DNA of 64,000 nucleotides from NCBI GenBank assembly GCA_963772585.1, contig CAVYXV010000008.1:434001-498000 (forward strand), written 5' to 3'. The DNA is from CAVVXN01 sp963772585 (GTDB lineage Bacteria; Planctomycetota; PLA2; JAEUHO01). The position numbers and the translations under genes are program-made. The notes under the pieces are model-generated. The model searched no databases. It worked only from the letters and a program-made list of their open reading frames with translations, and was not told where the DNA came from. Every line of letters begins with the position of its first letter. The first letter of the stretch is position 1. Of this stretch, positions 8,953 to 17,960 are shown piece by piece.

Positions 8953-11073
8953 GTGCGCAGAATCCGTCGCCTCCTCACGATCTTCCTCGTCGTCGTGGTC
9001 GCGCTCGGCGCGCTCGGCGTCATTGGCTTCACGTGGTTCGCCTACTGGCCTCTGGAGGGGAAGGTGGGGCGGGTCGAGGCCCTCGTCCCGGGCGACGTGG
9101 ACTTCGTGATGCGCGCCTCGTGGGCGGGGCTCAAGGACACGGGCTGGATCCAGGAAAACGTCCTCGAGAATCCGGTGATCGCTCCGGACGCCCTCGCCGA
9201 GTTCCAGGGCCAGCGGTCGGACTCCTCCGCCACGCGGTCGGGCGGTCCCCGGGAAGCCATCGACGGTCTTCTCGCGCAGCTCGAGACGATGGAGGCCCAG
9301 ATCAACCGCCAGATCCCGCTCGGGATCACGACGTTCTCGTTCGAGAAGGACGTCATGCCGGGCGAGATCGTGGTCGCGGGCAAGTGGTGCGACGGCCTCG
9401 ACCCCACGGAGAAGCCCCCGAGTTGGTACGAGATCCTCGTCCTCACGCGGGTGAGCTGGAAGCCCAAGCTCTTCGCCGCGCTGAAGCACGGCTTCGTCCG
9501 AAAGCAGTTCGGCGCGCAGATGACGGTCGAAGAGGCCGCCGACGACATCTACAAGTTCACGTTGCCCGGGGTGCGCGTCACCTCGGAAAGGGCCCGCACG
9601 TGCGGGCAGGGCCAGGTGATGCCGCCAGAGAACGCCTGGTACGGCACGCGGGTCCGCGACGTCCTCGCGTTCACGAACTCCCTCGACCTCGCGCGGGGCG
9701 TCCAGAACCTGGCGGAGTTCCCCGACAGCGGTCGCGCCTACATCAACCGGCCCCACGTGGATCTGGAGTCGATTCCGTCCGGCATCTCCGCCTCGATGGA
9801 CATCACACCGCTCCACAACTACCTCGTGCGTACGCTCAACCTGGTGGGGCCCCCGGTCACGATCCTCAAGCGGTACCTCACGATCCCGTCGCTGCACCGG
9901 CTGAATGGCTATCTCGTCTTCCCCAGCCTGGACCAGGTCGAGGCCCACGCGACCATCCGCTACCAGGAGGGCCTGCTCGGAACGAGCGTCCAGGACGTGT
10001 ACGGTCTCCAGCCGGAGGAGCCGGGCAGCCTCGTCGCGAACTACGTTCCCGCGAAGGACACCTTCGGCGCCCTTCTGCTCAAGACCCCGGCCCTCCACCT
10101 CCTGCGTGGGATCTACTGGGACGTCCTGGACGACGGCGCGCGGAAGCTGTGGAAGGACAACCTCGCCCGCATGGGCGGGTACCACGATCCCGACGAGTTC
10201 TTCCAGGAGTTCGCGGGAAAGCTCGGCGATACCGCGGGCATCGCCGTCGCGCGCATGAGCGACATCTTCGACAACCTCGAATATCAGGGCTTCCTCCTCA
10301 CGCAGGACGTGATGGACCAGCCGGACCCCGAGGTCCCCGCCCTGGCGATGATCGCCCGTCTCCGTCGCGACACGCTCCCCGCGGAGCTGGACGCGTACCT
10401 CGCCGAGAAGATCCCTCTCCTCGGCGCCAGTCCGGACCTCGAACGCAAGGAGTACAAGGGACTCACCTACACGCGTGCGCACCTCCAGCAGGAAGCGGCC
10501 GACTTCCGGCTCTTCACTCCGTGCTGGATCCTCGCCCAGAACCACCTGATCTTCGCGAGCAACGAGTCCTACTTCCTCAAGATCCTGGACACCCTGAGCG
10601 ACCCGAAGAAGTTCCCCCCCCTGGCGGACGATCCGACGTTCCGCGCGTCGATGGAGCAACTGCCCGAGAAGGTGCACGTCGCGCTCTACCTCGACCTGTC
10701 CAAGCTCTTCCGCGTGCCGCCGCGCGCGGAGCCGGGCGCGGAACCGAGGGGCTTCCTCTACGACCGCCGGCACTGGTGGGTGTTCCGCCACCGCAACTCG
10801 TTCTCGGCGGTGCGGAAGTACCGCGCCGACATCACCGCGGCCTACAAGGCGCGCACGGAGGGGCCGATCAGCATCCAGCAGCAACTGGAGCTCGATCGCA
10901 AGGTCGACGAGTACGCCGAGCGCTACGAGTCCCGGTACCACGAGTTCGAGGAGGAGTACCGCTCCATCCTCGCGAAGTTCTCGAGACTCCGCGCCTTCGG
11001 CGTCGGCATCGTCGCCAACGACGAGCACCTGATCAGCGACCTCTCGCTCCTGTTCGAGGACGACAAGAAGTAG
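8953..11073 (+). CDS. Membrane-anchored protein of unknown function
   Basis: 706 residues beginning with GTG; the ribosome-binding site is weak (CTGGAG about 13 bases before). Residues 5-30 form one strong hydrophobic helix after an Arg-rich start, so the protein is likely anchored with a large extracytoplasmic part. That part starts with EALVPGDVDFVMRASWAGL and is rich in Asp, Glu and aromatics. The opening 'VPxDVDFVMR' style recalls large exported proteins of the DUF3352 kind, but I cannot assign it. The C-terminus is highly charged (EEEYRSILAKFSRLRAF). The stop is TAG, directly followed by an R3 repeat fragment. Confidence 0.8.
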   Translation: MRRIRRLLTIFLVVVVALGALGVIGFTWFAYWPLEGKVGRVEALVPGDVDFVMRASWAGLKDTGWIQENVLENPVIAPDALAEFQGQRSDSSATRSGGPREAIDGLLAQLETMEAQINRQIPLGITTFSFEKDVMPGEIVVAGKWCDGLDPTEKPPSWYEILVLTRVSWKPKLFAALKHGFVRKQFGAQMTVEEAADDIYKFTLPGVRVTSERARTCGQGQVMPPENAWYGTRVRDVLAFTNSLDLARGVQNLAEFPDSGRAYINRPHVDLESIPSGISASMDITPLHNYLVRTLNLVGPPVTILKRYLTIPSLHRLNGYLVFPSLDQVEAHATIRYQEGLLGTSVQDVYGLQPEEPGSLVANYVPAKDTFGALLLKTPALHLLRGIYWDVLDDGARKLWKDNLARMGGYHDPDEFFQEFAGKLGDTAGIAVARMSDIFDNLEYQGFLLTQDVMDQPDPEVPALAMIARLRRDTLPAELDAYLAEKIPLLGASPDLERKEYKGLTYTRAHLQQEAADFRLFTPCWILAQNHLIFASNESYFLKILDTLSDPKKFPPLADDPTFRASMEQLPEKVHVALYLDLSKLFRVPPRAEPGAEPRGFLYDRRHWWVFRHRNSFSAVRKYRADITAAYKARTEGPISIQQQLELDRKVDEYAERYESRYHEFEEEYRSILAKFSRLRAFGVGIVANDEHLISDLSLLFEDDKK

Positions 11074-11228
11074 TCGTACGGAGATCGGGACGAGAGCCGA
11101 GGCTTCCTCGACCCGCGGGCCCGGGCTCCGGATCGTGGGCAGGGGGGCCGCCTCGATGCGGAGCGCCTCCCCCCGTCGAAGGGCGATGGCCCTCCCCCGT
11201 TCCCCCTCCCCCGTTCCCCCTCCCCCCT
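11074..11228 (+). repeat. R3 repeat copy 2 and C/T-rich tandem repeat
   Basis: From 11080 the sequence matches the R3 core of the other copies in the opposite orientation, including TCGGGACGAG, CGAGGCTTCCTCGACCCGCGGG and a GGGCAGGGGGGCC block. It ends in a pyrimidine-rich run made of about three copies of a 14-base unit TTCCCCCTCCCCCG (about 11190-11228), just before the convergent rhomboid stop. Confidence 0.5.
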
Positions 11229-12170
11229 TCAGACGATGCGCTTCAACTCCGCCGCGGCCGTCTCCCTCGCTTCCGGGTCCGGGTGGAGCCGAGCCGCGAA
11301 CTCCAGCGGCGCGCGGGCCGCTTCCGGGCGACCCAGGGCCCGGGAACGCATGAGGCCCAACAGGAGGGCGAGGTCGGGGGAGCGGGGGTCGTGGGCGTGC
11401 GCCGCGAGCGCGCTTTCGAGCACGTGATCCGCCGCCGCGTAGCGGCGGGCCGAGGCGAGACGATGGGCCTCGGCCAACGCGCGTGCGACCGCGCCGGGCT
11501 CCGCCCCGGCAGGGGCCCGACGGCGGGAGGTGGACGTGAAGTGCAGGGTGGCGGCCATGCCCAGTCCCGCCACGAACCCTCCCACGTGCGCGGCGTACGC
11601 GACACCTCCCGTTCCGGTCCCGCCGTACGCGTCGAAGGTCTGGATGAGGTTCAGCAGGAAGGAGAGGCCGAGCATGACCCTCGCGGGGATCCAGACCACG
11701 AACACGAGCAGGATCCAGATCAGCACCTTCACCTGGTTGCGGGGGAATGCGAAGAAGTAGAACCCCTCCACGCCGAAGATCGCGCCCGACGCGCCCACCA
11801 GAGGGATGGTGGACATCGGGGAGAGGAACTGGAACATCAGGACGGCCGCCATCCCGCACGCCAGGTAGAAGAGGAGATACCCGGCGTGACCGAGGCGGCG
11901 CTCCACGTTGTCGCCGAAGACGTAGAGGAAGAGCATGTTGCCGGCCACGTGCAGGAAGCCGGCGTGCATGAACATGTGGGTGAAAAGCGTCTCCGGCCGC
12001 GGTACGAGCGGGACGTAGCCCCACGACTGCACCCACCGCGAGTACGCGACCCCGCCGCCATGGGTGAACATCGCGCCCAGGTACACCAGGACGTTGACGG
12101 CGATGAGCCCGTAGTTGACCCACGGCGTACGGTGCGAATCGTTCGGGGCGTCGCCGAGGGGGATGAACAT
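11229..12170 (-). CDS. Rhomboid-family intramembrane serine protease
   Basis: A 313-residue polytopic membrane protein. Six hydrophobic segments occupy residues 15-215. The catalytic Ser lies in GASGAIFG and the catalytic His in AYAAHVGGFVAGL; the HAGFLHVAGNMLFLYVFG segment is the conserved rhomboid L1/TM2 region with HxxxN. The C-terminal 90 residues are cytoplasmic and Ala/Arg-rich, helical, and may form TPR-like hairpins. The start is nine bases after the stop of the LeuB-like gene, so the two are likely cotranscribed though functionally unrelated. The substrate is unknown. Confidence 0.92.
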   Translation of the reverse strand: MFIPLGDAPNDSHRTPWVNYGLIAVNVLVYLGAMFTHGGGVAYSRWVQSWGYVPLVPRPETLFTHMFMHAGFLHVAGNMLFLYVFGDNVERRLGHAGYLLFYLACGMAAVLMFQFLSPMSTIPLVGASGAIFGVEGFYFFAFPRNQVKVLIWILLVFVVWIPARVMLGLSFLLNLIQTFDAYGGTGTGGVAYAAHVGGFVAGLGMAATLHFTSTSRRRAPAGAEPGAVARALAEAHRLASARRYAAADHVLESALAAHAHDPRSPDLALLLGLMRSRALGRPEAARAPLEFAARLHPDPEARETAAAELKRIV

Positions 12171-12179
12171 GAAGCGGGA

Positions 12180-13247
12180 TCAGCCCTGCGCGGCGAGCGC
12201 CTCCAGGACGATGTCGCCCACCTCGTCCGTCGCGTGCGCGCCGGCCGAGAGGCTCTTGATGCGCCCGCTCTCGAGCACGCCGCGCACGGCGCTGCCGATG
12301 CGCGCGGCGGCCTCGGTCTCGCCGACGTGGTCGAGCAGCATGCGCCCCGCCTCGATGGTGGCGATGGGGTTCGCGGTGTTCTTGCCCCGGTACTTCGGAG
12401 CGGACCCGTGGATGGGCTCGAACATGCTCACCTTGCCCGGGTGGATGTTGCCCGAGGCCGCGATGCCCATGCCTCCCTGGACCATCGCCCCCAGGTCCGT
12501 GAGGATGTCGCCGAAGAGATTCGGGGTGACGACGACGTCGAACCACTCCGGGTTCTTGACCATCCACATGCAGGCCGCGTCGATGTAGGCGTGGTCGGTG
12601 GCGACGCCGGGGTATTCCTCGGCGACCTCGGCGAACGTGCGCGTCCAGAGATCCTGGGCCCGGATCGCGTTGGCCTTGTCCACCAACGTGACCTTGGGCG
12701 TCCCGCCCTTGTTGCGATGCGCCGCCGTCTCGAACGCGTAGCGGATCACGCGCTCGACGCCGTTGCGGGTGTACAGCATGACGGCGGCGGCGACCTCGTG
12801 CGGCGTGCCCGGCCGGAGCAGCCCGCCGACGCCCGCGTAGGCGTCCTCGGTGTTCTCGCGGACCACGATCATGTCCACGTCGGCCGGCTTCTTGCCCTTG
12901 AGCGGGCAGAGGTGCTCGGCGTAGAGGTTCACCGGCCGGAGGTTCACGTACAGGTCGAAGTGCTGGCGGACGCCCCAGATGATGGCGCGCTCGAGGAGGC
13001 CCGTCTCGACGCGCGGATCCCCGATCGCGCCGAGGAGGATGGCCTCCTTCTTCTCCATCTCCTCGAAGGCGGAGGCGGGCATCGTCTCGCCGGTCTCGAG
13101 GTAGAGGTCCGCCCCGTACGGGTAGGTGGTCAGGTCCAGTTCGAACCCGCCCGTCCGAGCGACCTCGGCCATGACGCGGAGCGCCTCGCGGACGACCTCC
13201 TCGCCGATTCCGTCGCCGGGCAGCACCGCGATTTCGTGACGTCGCAT
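12180..13247 (-). CDS. Isopropylmalate/isocitrate dehydrogenase-family protein (LeuB-like)
   Basis: A 355-residue beta-decarboxylating dehydrogenase. Visible are LPGDGIGEEVVREAL at the N-terminus, LLGAIGDPR, the substrate-binding arginine region ERAIIWGVRQHFDLYVNLRP, VRENTEDAYAG, the metal-binding Asp in NLFGDILTDLGA, and the nucleotide loop EPIHGSAPKYRGKNTANP. VRENTED is nearer to the isocitrate/homoisocitrate/tartrate branch than to classical LeuB, so the substrate is uncertain. The upstream neighbour is a fused LeuD-LeuC-type dehydratase, which makes 3-isopropylmalate or a homologue the likely substrate. ATG at 13247 is preceded by AGGAGGGA. Repeats separate it from the dehydratase gene by 586 bases. 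Confidence 0.88.
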   Translation of the reverse strand: MRRHEIAVLPGDGIGEEVVREALRVMAEVARTGGFELDLTTYPYGADLYLETGETMPASAFEEMEKKEAILLGAIGDPRVETGLLERAIIWGVRQHFDLYVNLRPVNLYAEHLCPLKGKKPADVDMIVVRENTEDAYAGVGGLLRPGTPHEVAAAVMLYTRNGVERVIRYAFETAAHRNKGGTPKVTLVDKANAIRAQDLWTRTFAEVAEEYPGVATDHAYIDAACMWMVKNPEWFDVVVTPNLFGDILTDLGAMVQGGMGIAASGNIHPGKVSMFEPIHGSAPKYRGKNTANPIATIEAGRMLLDHVGETEAAARIGSAVRGVLESGRIKSLSAGAHATDEVGDIVLEALAAQG

Positions 13248-13489
13248 GGGCGTCCCTCCTGATCCCGACGGCCCGGCGCAAGACGGCGCCGTCGGCCCGG
13301 GGTCCAGCGGGATAGCGGACGGAAGGGCCAAGGGGCAAGGGATTCCCCGGCCCTTGCCCGCCGCGAGGCGCCGCGGGCCCCCGGGGTGCGGGGGACGGCG
13401 CGCGGGCTCCGTCTCCCCGCCCGACCATCCACGTGCGGAGTCGGGAGCGGACTCGGGGCTTCGCCGCCCCGTGGACGAGGCCTCCGATT

Positions 13490-13537
13490 CGTGGGCAGGG
13501 ACGTCGCCCTCGAAACGGAACACGGCCGTACCGACGC
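13490..13537 (-). repeat. R3 repeat fragment within a 586-base gene-free gap
   Basis: CCCTCGAAACGGAACACGG followed by ACCGACGCAGG matches R3 copies at 7.4 and 36.5 kb. The rest of 13248-13489 is GC-rich intergenic sequence with short inverted repeats (for example CAAGGGGCAAGGG...CCCTTGCCC) and no credible gene. Confidence 0.45.
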
Positions 13538-13749
13538 AGGCACGGGCCGGCACACGGTTGCCGCTGCTTCCGCTGCGCTCCGACCGGCGGCGACCCTGGA
13601 GTCCTGCAGCAGGCGCTCGCACTCGCGTCGGACGGGGTCGCCGCGAGGAAGCGGATCCGGAGGCGTAGCCACAGCTACGCGGGAGAATTCGCGCCCGAGG
13701 AGGGGCCGCAGGCGGCGTGAAGGGCGAGAGTCGTGGACGCACAGGCCCT
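13538..13749 (-). mobile_element. R2 element (MITE-like), copy 1, reversed
   Basis: The reverse complement begins AGGGCCTGTGCGTCCACGACTCTC and ends near CCGGCCCGTGCCT, giving imperfect inverted ends. Its body matches the R2 element at 37986-38165 almost throughout: CACGCCGCCTGCGGCCC, TCCTCGGGCGCGAATTC, and GCGTAGCTGTGGCTACGC, which is an internal hairpin. There is no transposase. It lies between the LeuB-like and LeuDC genes, and only about 84 bases of plain spacer remain before the 13834 stop. Confidence 0.7.
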
Positions 13750-13833
13750 GAGCCCGGGCCGACCCCAACGGGTTCGGCGAAAGGGGGCGCTCTCGACGGG
13801 GCGCCTCGCCCCGCCGGGCGGCGATGGGCCTCC

Positions 13834-15855
13834 CTACGCCGGTACCGCCGACCACATTCCCGCGCGCCACGCCACGATCCTTCCTTCGACGGCGGAGGCC
13901 GCGACGGTGCAGGGCGAGGCGAGGTAGAGCCGGCCCGGGCCGGAGCGGCCCTTGAAGTTCCGGTTGATGGCGGAGACCGTGACCTGGTCCGGTCGGTCGG
14001 ACACGCCGGGGCCGCAGCCGATGCAGGCCCCGCAACCGGGGCTGATCACCTGGACGCCCGTCGCCTCGAACAGGTCGAGGTAGCCGCGGTTCCGGGCCTG
14101 GCGCTCGACCGACTCCGACCCGAACTGGATGTAGAAGCGCACGCCGTCGGCCACGCGTCGCCCGGCCTCCCGGGCTTCGGCCATCACCGCCGCGTACATG
14201 TCGAGGTCGTCTTCCTTCCCGGCCGTGCACGAACCGCCGTAGGCGATGTCGATCGCCACCTCGCCCAGATCCGATACGAGCCGGCCGTTCGTGGGGTCGG
14301 AGGGGATGCCGCGGTCGGGATCCCCCGGGTCGGCCACCATCGGCTCGAGCGCCGAGAGGTCGATCTCGTGGACCCCGCCGTCGTAGACCGCTCCGGGATC
14401 CGGCCGCACGATCCCGGCCCGGAGCGCGTCCTCGTCGGCGTCCGGGCGCCGCTCGCGGATCCACCGGATCGTCTCGTCGTCGGCCTCGCAGATCCCGGTC
14501 CGCGCGCTGCACTCCGTGGCCATGTTGGCAAGCGTCGCGCGCTCGTCCATGGACAGGGAACCGAGCCCCTCGCCGCCGAACTCCAGGATGCGGTCGAGCG
14601 TCTTCTGCGGGCGCGCGTAGTGGAGGAGGATGTAGAGCATCACGTCCTTGGCGGTCACGCCGGGACGGAGCCGGCCCTTCAGCTCGAAGCGGATCGACTC
14701 GGGCACCCGCACCACGGTGAACCCGCTGTGGACGAGGCTGGCGTACTCCGTCGCGCCGACTCCGTACGCCAGCGCACCCGCCCCGCCGCCCATGCAGGTG
14801 TGGCTGTCCGTCGCCTGGATGAAGTCGCCCGGGTCGATGATCTTCTCTCGCGCCACCTGGTGGCAGATGCCGGGGCTCCGGCCGTCGCGCGCGCTGTAGT
14901 CCCGGACGCCCGTGTGCTGCTGGAAGACGCGCTGCAGGTCGCGGAGCGTCTGGATCTCCTGGGCGAAGGGCGCCATCCTCGCAACGCCGTCGGCGTAGAT
15001 CAGGTGGTCCTCGAAGACCGCGAACTTGGCCGGGTTCCTGACCTCGTAGTCGTCGCCGTAGGTCTCGACGAGGAACTCGTGCACCTGCGCGGTCGTGAAC
15101 TCGTGGCTGTAGCCGCCGTCCACCGTGGCGACGATGGCATCGCCGGGCTTCACGGCATCGAGGTCCCCCGTCTTCAGGTGGGCGTGGAGGATCTTCTCCC
15201 CCATCGTCATCGGCCGGGCGACCGTGTCGGGGCGGGGGATGGCGATCCGACCCTCGGCGAGCGCGCGGGCGAAGTTGAACAGACCGCCGCACCGCACGAT
15301 CTGCTGCGTGATCGCGTCGTATCGCTCCAGGAAGGCCTCGAGCGGCACCTCTTCCCCGGCCTGGAGGCGGCGAAGCACGTCGTGCCCGGCCATGAGCACG
15401 CCCTGGTTGATGTTGTTGCGGGCGTGGATCGGGGCGAACGAGGCGGCGATCGCGATCCGGATCCCGGACCACTTCTCCGCCTGGACCGCGGTCTCCCGGG
15501 AGGAGCCGGTGCCCTTGCGCTTCCCCGAGACGACGACCTCGAAGTTCCCCTCCTTCAGCGCGTCGGTCGCCAGGAGGCGCTCGCCCTCCACGACCAGTCC
15601 GGCGTACGCGTCACGGGCGATGTCGGCGGGGCGATGACGGAAACAGACCCACGCCGGGGTCATGACGTCGGTATTGATGTCGTCGAGCAGGTCCTCGACG
15701 GTGACGTCGTCCATCGTCAGGTCGAGGTCGCCCGCGATCTGGCGGCGGATCCGGTCGGGGTCCTTCGTCAGGAAGAGGACGCGCTTCCCCGGGGTCAGGG
15801 CGATGCGTTCGGGAGGGGCGCCGGGCAGGTCCGCGTACGGAGAGGAATCGCTCAT
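13834..15855 (-). CDS. Fused, permuted aconitase-family dehydratase (LeuD-LeuC type)
   Basis: A 673-residue [4Fe-4S] dehydratase. The small-subunit swivel domain comes first (about 20-205), with GSSRETAVQAEKWSGIR and ARNNINQGVL. The catalytic large-subunit part follows (about 205-673), with ATDSHTCMGGG, the cluster cysteines in SPGCGACIGCG, and NRNFKGRSGPG. This order is the reverse of aconitase, where the swivel is C-terminal. Next to a LeuB-like dehydrogenase it most likely isomerises isopropylmalate or homocitrate. It is 28 bases behind the enoyl-CoA hydratase gene. The substrate is inferred from context only. Confidence 0.87.
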   Translation of the reverse strand: MSDSSPYADLPGAPPERIALTPGKRVLFLTKDPDRIRRQIAGDLDLTMDDVTVEDLLDDINTDVMTPAWVCFRHRPADIARDAYAGLVVEGERLLATDALKEGNFEVVVSGKRKGTGSSRETAVQAEKWSGIRIAIAASFAPIHARNNINQGVLMAGHDVLRRLQAGEEVPLEAFLERYDAITQQIVRCGGLFNFARALAEGRIAIPRPDTVARPMTMGEKILHAHLKTGDLDAVKPGDAIVATVDGGYSHEFTTAQVHEFLVETYGDDYEVRNPAKFAVFEDHLIYADGVARMAPFAQEIQTLRDLQRVFQQHTGVRDYSARDGRSPGICHQVAREKIIDPGDFIQATDSHTCMGGGAGALAYGVGATEYASLVHSGFTVVRVPESIRFELKGRLRPGVTAKDVMLYILLHYARPQKTLDRILEFGGEGLGSLSMDERATLANMATECSARTGICEADDETIRWIRERRPDADEDALRAGIVRPDPGAVYDGGVHEIDLSALEPMVADPGDPDRGIPSDPTNGRLVSDLGEVAIDIAYGGSCTAGKEDDLDMYAAVMAEAREAGRRVADGVRFYIQFGSESVERQARNRGYLDLFEATGVQVISPGCGACIGCGPGVSDRPDQVTVSAINRNFKGRSGPGRLYLASPCTVAASAVEGRIVAWRAGMWSAVPA

Positions 15856-15883
15856 GATCGAAGGGTAGGGCGAGCCGGCGGAA

Positions 15884-16672
15884 TCAGGCGCCCGTGTAGG
15901 AGGGCTTGCGCTTCTCCAGGAAGGCGGTGAGGCCCTCGCGCATGTCCTTCGTGGAGGCGATGATGCCGAAGAGGTCGGCCTCGATGCGCAAGCCCTCCTC
16001 CTGGGTGGTCTCCGTGCCGCGCAGGACGGACTCCAGGGCGAACTGGAGCGCCAGGGGACCCCGCGAGAGGAGCTTCCGGGCCAGCTCGTCGGTCTCGGCG
16101 GCCAGGTCCGCCGCCGGGGCGACCCGGTTCACCAGCCCGTGGGCCAGGGCCGTCGGGGCGTCCACGGGGTCGCCCGTCAGGATCATCTCCAGGGCCCGCC
16201 CGCGGCCGATCAGCCGAGGCAGGCGCTGCGTGCCGCCGTAGCCCGGGAAGATCGCGAGCCCCACCTCGGGCAGACCGATCTTCGCCTCTGCGGCCATCGT
16301 CCTCAGGTGGCAGGCCAGCGCCATCTCCAGCCCGCCGCCGAAGGCGTAGCCCCCGATCCGGGCGATCACGGGCTTGCCGAGGCCCTCGATCCGGTCGAGC
16401 ACCCCCTGGCCGTAGACGGACTTCGCCTTGCCGCCCCGGACGTCCATCCGGGCCAATTCCCCGATGTCGGCGCCGGCCACGAACGCCTTCTGCCCCGCGC
16501 CGGTCAGGACGACGACGCCGCAGTCGTCATCGGCCTTCGCCCGGGCGAAGGCCTCATCGATCTCGCCCATGACCTCGTCGTTGAGCGCGTTCAGCTTGTC
16601 CGGGCGATTGACGGTGATGGTGACGAGACGGGCGTCGTCGGCCCTCTCGTAGAGAACGTGTTCCCAGGACAT
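15884..16672 (-). CDS. Enoyl-CoA hydratase/isomerase family (crotonase)
   Basis: About 262 residues with the crotonase fold. Oxyanion-hole residues lie in AFVAGADIGEL and GYAFGGGLEMALACH, followed by the catalytic region EVGLAIFPGYGGTQRLPRLIG. Glu is present in GGGLE and in LPEVGL, as in true hydratases. ATG at 16672 is preferred over ATG at 16690 because GGGAGGAGG lies between them at the right spacing. The stop of the upstream dehydrogenase is 18 bases away, so the pair gives the hydration and oxidation steps of short-chain acyl-CoA metabolism, either beta-oxidation or reversed C4 synthesis. Confidence 0.93.
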   Translation of the reverse strand: MSWEHVLYERADDARLVTITVNRPDKLNALNDEVMGEIDEAFARAKADDDCGVVVLTGAGQKAFVAGADIGELARMDVRGGKAKSVYGQGVLDRIEGLGKPVIARIGGYAFGGGLEMALACHLRTMAAEAKIGLPEVGLAIFPGYGGTQRLPRLIGRGRALEMILTGDPVDAPTALAHGLVNRVAPAADLAAETDELARKLLSRGPLALQFALESVLRGTETTQEEGLRIEADLFGIIASTKDMREGLTAFLEKRKPSYTGA

Positions 16673-16690
16673 TCGAGCCTCCTCCCTCAC

Positions 16691-17545
16691 CTACTTGCGG
16701 TAGTCGTAGAAGCCGCGGCCACTCTTGCGCCCGTACCGCCCGGCCGCCACGAGCCGACGCAGCATCGGCGGTGCCTGGTACCGAATGTCCTTGAACTCGT
16801 GGAACATGATGTCCGCGATGTAGAGCGTGGTGTCGAGGCCCACGAAATCGAGGAGTTCGAAGGGCCCCATCGGGTACCCGCAACCGAGCTTCATGCCGCT
16901 GTCGATGTCCTCCGCGGTGGCGACGTCGTTCTGGAGGGCGCGGATGGAGTCGAGCAGGTACGGCACCAGCAGCAGGTTCACGACGAAGCCGGGCGTGTCC
17001 TTGGCCCTGACGACGGTCTTGCCGACCTTCTCGCCGAAGGCGCATGCGTCGGCAAACACCTCGTCGGTGGTCTCCAGGGTGCGCACGACCTCGACCAGCT
17101 TCATGACGGGGACCGGGTTGAAGAAGTGGAGTCCGACGAACCGCTCGGGCCGCTTCGTCGCGGCCGCCATGTCCCCCACGGGAAGCGACGACGTGTTGCT
17201 GGCGAAGATGGCGTGCGGGGGGCAGATCCCGTCGAGGGCGCCGAAGAGCTCGCGCTTGGCGTCCATGTCCTCGACGATCGCCTCGACGACCAGGTCCCGG
17301 TCGGCGAGGTCCTGCCGCGACGTGGTGGTCCGGACGCGCCCGAGAATCGCGTCTCGCGCGGCCGTCTCGAGCTTGCCCTTCTCCACCGCGCGGCCGAGGG
17401 ACTTCTCGATCCGGCCCTTGCCCTTCTGGCAGAGTTCCTCGGTCACCTCGAGCACGAGGACGTCGAGCCCGGCCTTGGCCGAGATCTCGGCGATCCCCGA
17501 GCCCATCAAACCGCATCCGACGATGCCCACCTTCGAAATCGCCAT
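16691..17545 (-). CDS. 3-hydroxybutyryl-CoA/3-hydroxyacyl-CoA dehydrogenase
   Basis: A 284-residue NAD-dependent dehydrogenase of the short, unfused type (PaaH/FadB2/Hbd). The N-terminal Rossmann motif is GIVGCGLMGSGIAE. The catalytic His region is GLHFFNPVPVMKLVEVV, and the dimer/helical domain contains DTPGFVVNLLLVPYL and GCGYPMGPFELLDFVGLDT. The length is normal. GAGGAGTGGAG precedes ATG 17545. It is the first gene of the unit with the enoyl-CoA hydratase. Upstream lies the R1 repeat cluster. Confidence 0.95.
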   Translation of the reverse strand: MAISKVGIVGCGLMGSGIAEISAKAGLDVLVLEVTEELCQKGKGRIEKSLGRAVEKGKLETAARDAILGRVRTTTSRQDLADRDLVVEAIVEDMDAKRELFGALDGICPPHAIFASNTSSLPVGDMAAATKRPERFVGLHFFNPVPVMKLVEVVRTLETTDEVFADACAFGEKVGKTVVRAKDTPGFVVNLLLVPYLLDSIRALQNDVATAEDIDSGMKLGCGYPMGPFELLDFVGLDTTLYIADIMFHEFKDIRYQAPPMLRRLVAAGRYGRKSGRGFYDYRK

Positions 17546-17645
17546 GCTGCTCCACTCCTCGCGAGACCGGAGATCCGGCCGAGCCTCTTGGGGCGGCCGA
17601 TCCTAGCGCCGCACGCGCAGGCCGTCGCGTCGGGCCGGAGGCTTG

Positions 17646-17888
17646 GCCTGCACGACCCACGAACCGGCGTTGAATCGCGCGGCCCTGCTACGCATCTCGC
17701 GCCCGATGGCTGCGTTGCTCGTCGTCGGCGACCCTACGGGGTCGCCTCCTCCTCGCGCCTTGCCCTCGAACCCGAGCTACGCACCAGGACACCCTGTGGA
17801 CGGGGAACGAGACCCGCATCGCCCCGTAGCTCCTTGACGGACCACGACTTCGGGCTGTCACGTCGCGCGCTTCGCGGGTCGTGCAGGC
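17646..17888 (+). mobile_element. R1 element (MITE-like), short form, 243 bp
   Basis: Starts GCCTGCACGACCCACGAA and ends TTCGCGGGTCGTGCAGGC, imperfect inverted repeats of 18 bases. The flanking tetramers are TTGG and CTGG, near CTAG. The interior matches the 48.2-kb units nearly end to end, including the hairpin GGCGACCC-TACG-GGGTCGCC. The 17546-17645 spacer before it holds nothing recognisable. Confidence 0.8.
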
Positions 17889-17890
17889 TG

Positions 17891-17960
17891 GCCTGCACGA
17901 CCCGCGAACGGACGTTGAATCGCGCGGCCCTGCTACGCATCTCGCGCCCGATGCCGGCTA
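17891..17960 (+). mobile_element. R1 element, truncated second unit
   Basis: Starts GCCTGCACGACCCGCGAA directly after the first unit and follows the R1 sequence for about 65 bases as far as GATGCCGG. It then breaks off at CTAG, where CTA is the stop codon of the small gene to the right. Confidence 0.75.

Noticed and set aside
8896..13428. A 1510-codon open frame on the minus strand and several other frames over 400 codons
   Set aside because: They run antisense or out of frame over clear genes, are Arg/Gly/Pro-rich and show no motifs. Long shadow frames are expected at about 70% GC.
13246..13751. Small plus-strand ORFs between the LeuB-like and LeuDC genes
   Set aside because: They lie in R2/R3 repeat sequence and have no protein-like composition.
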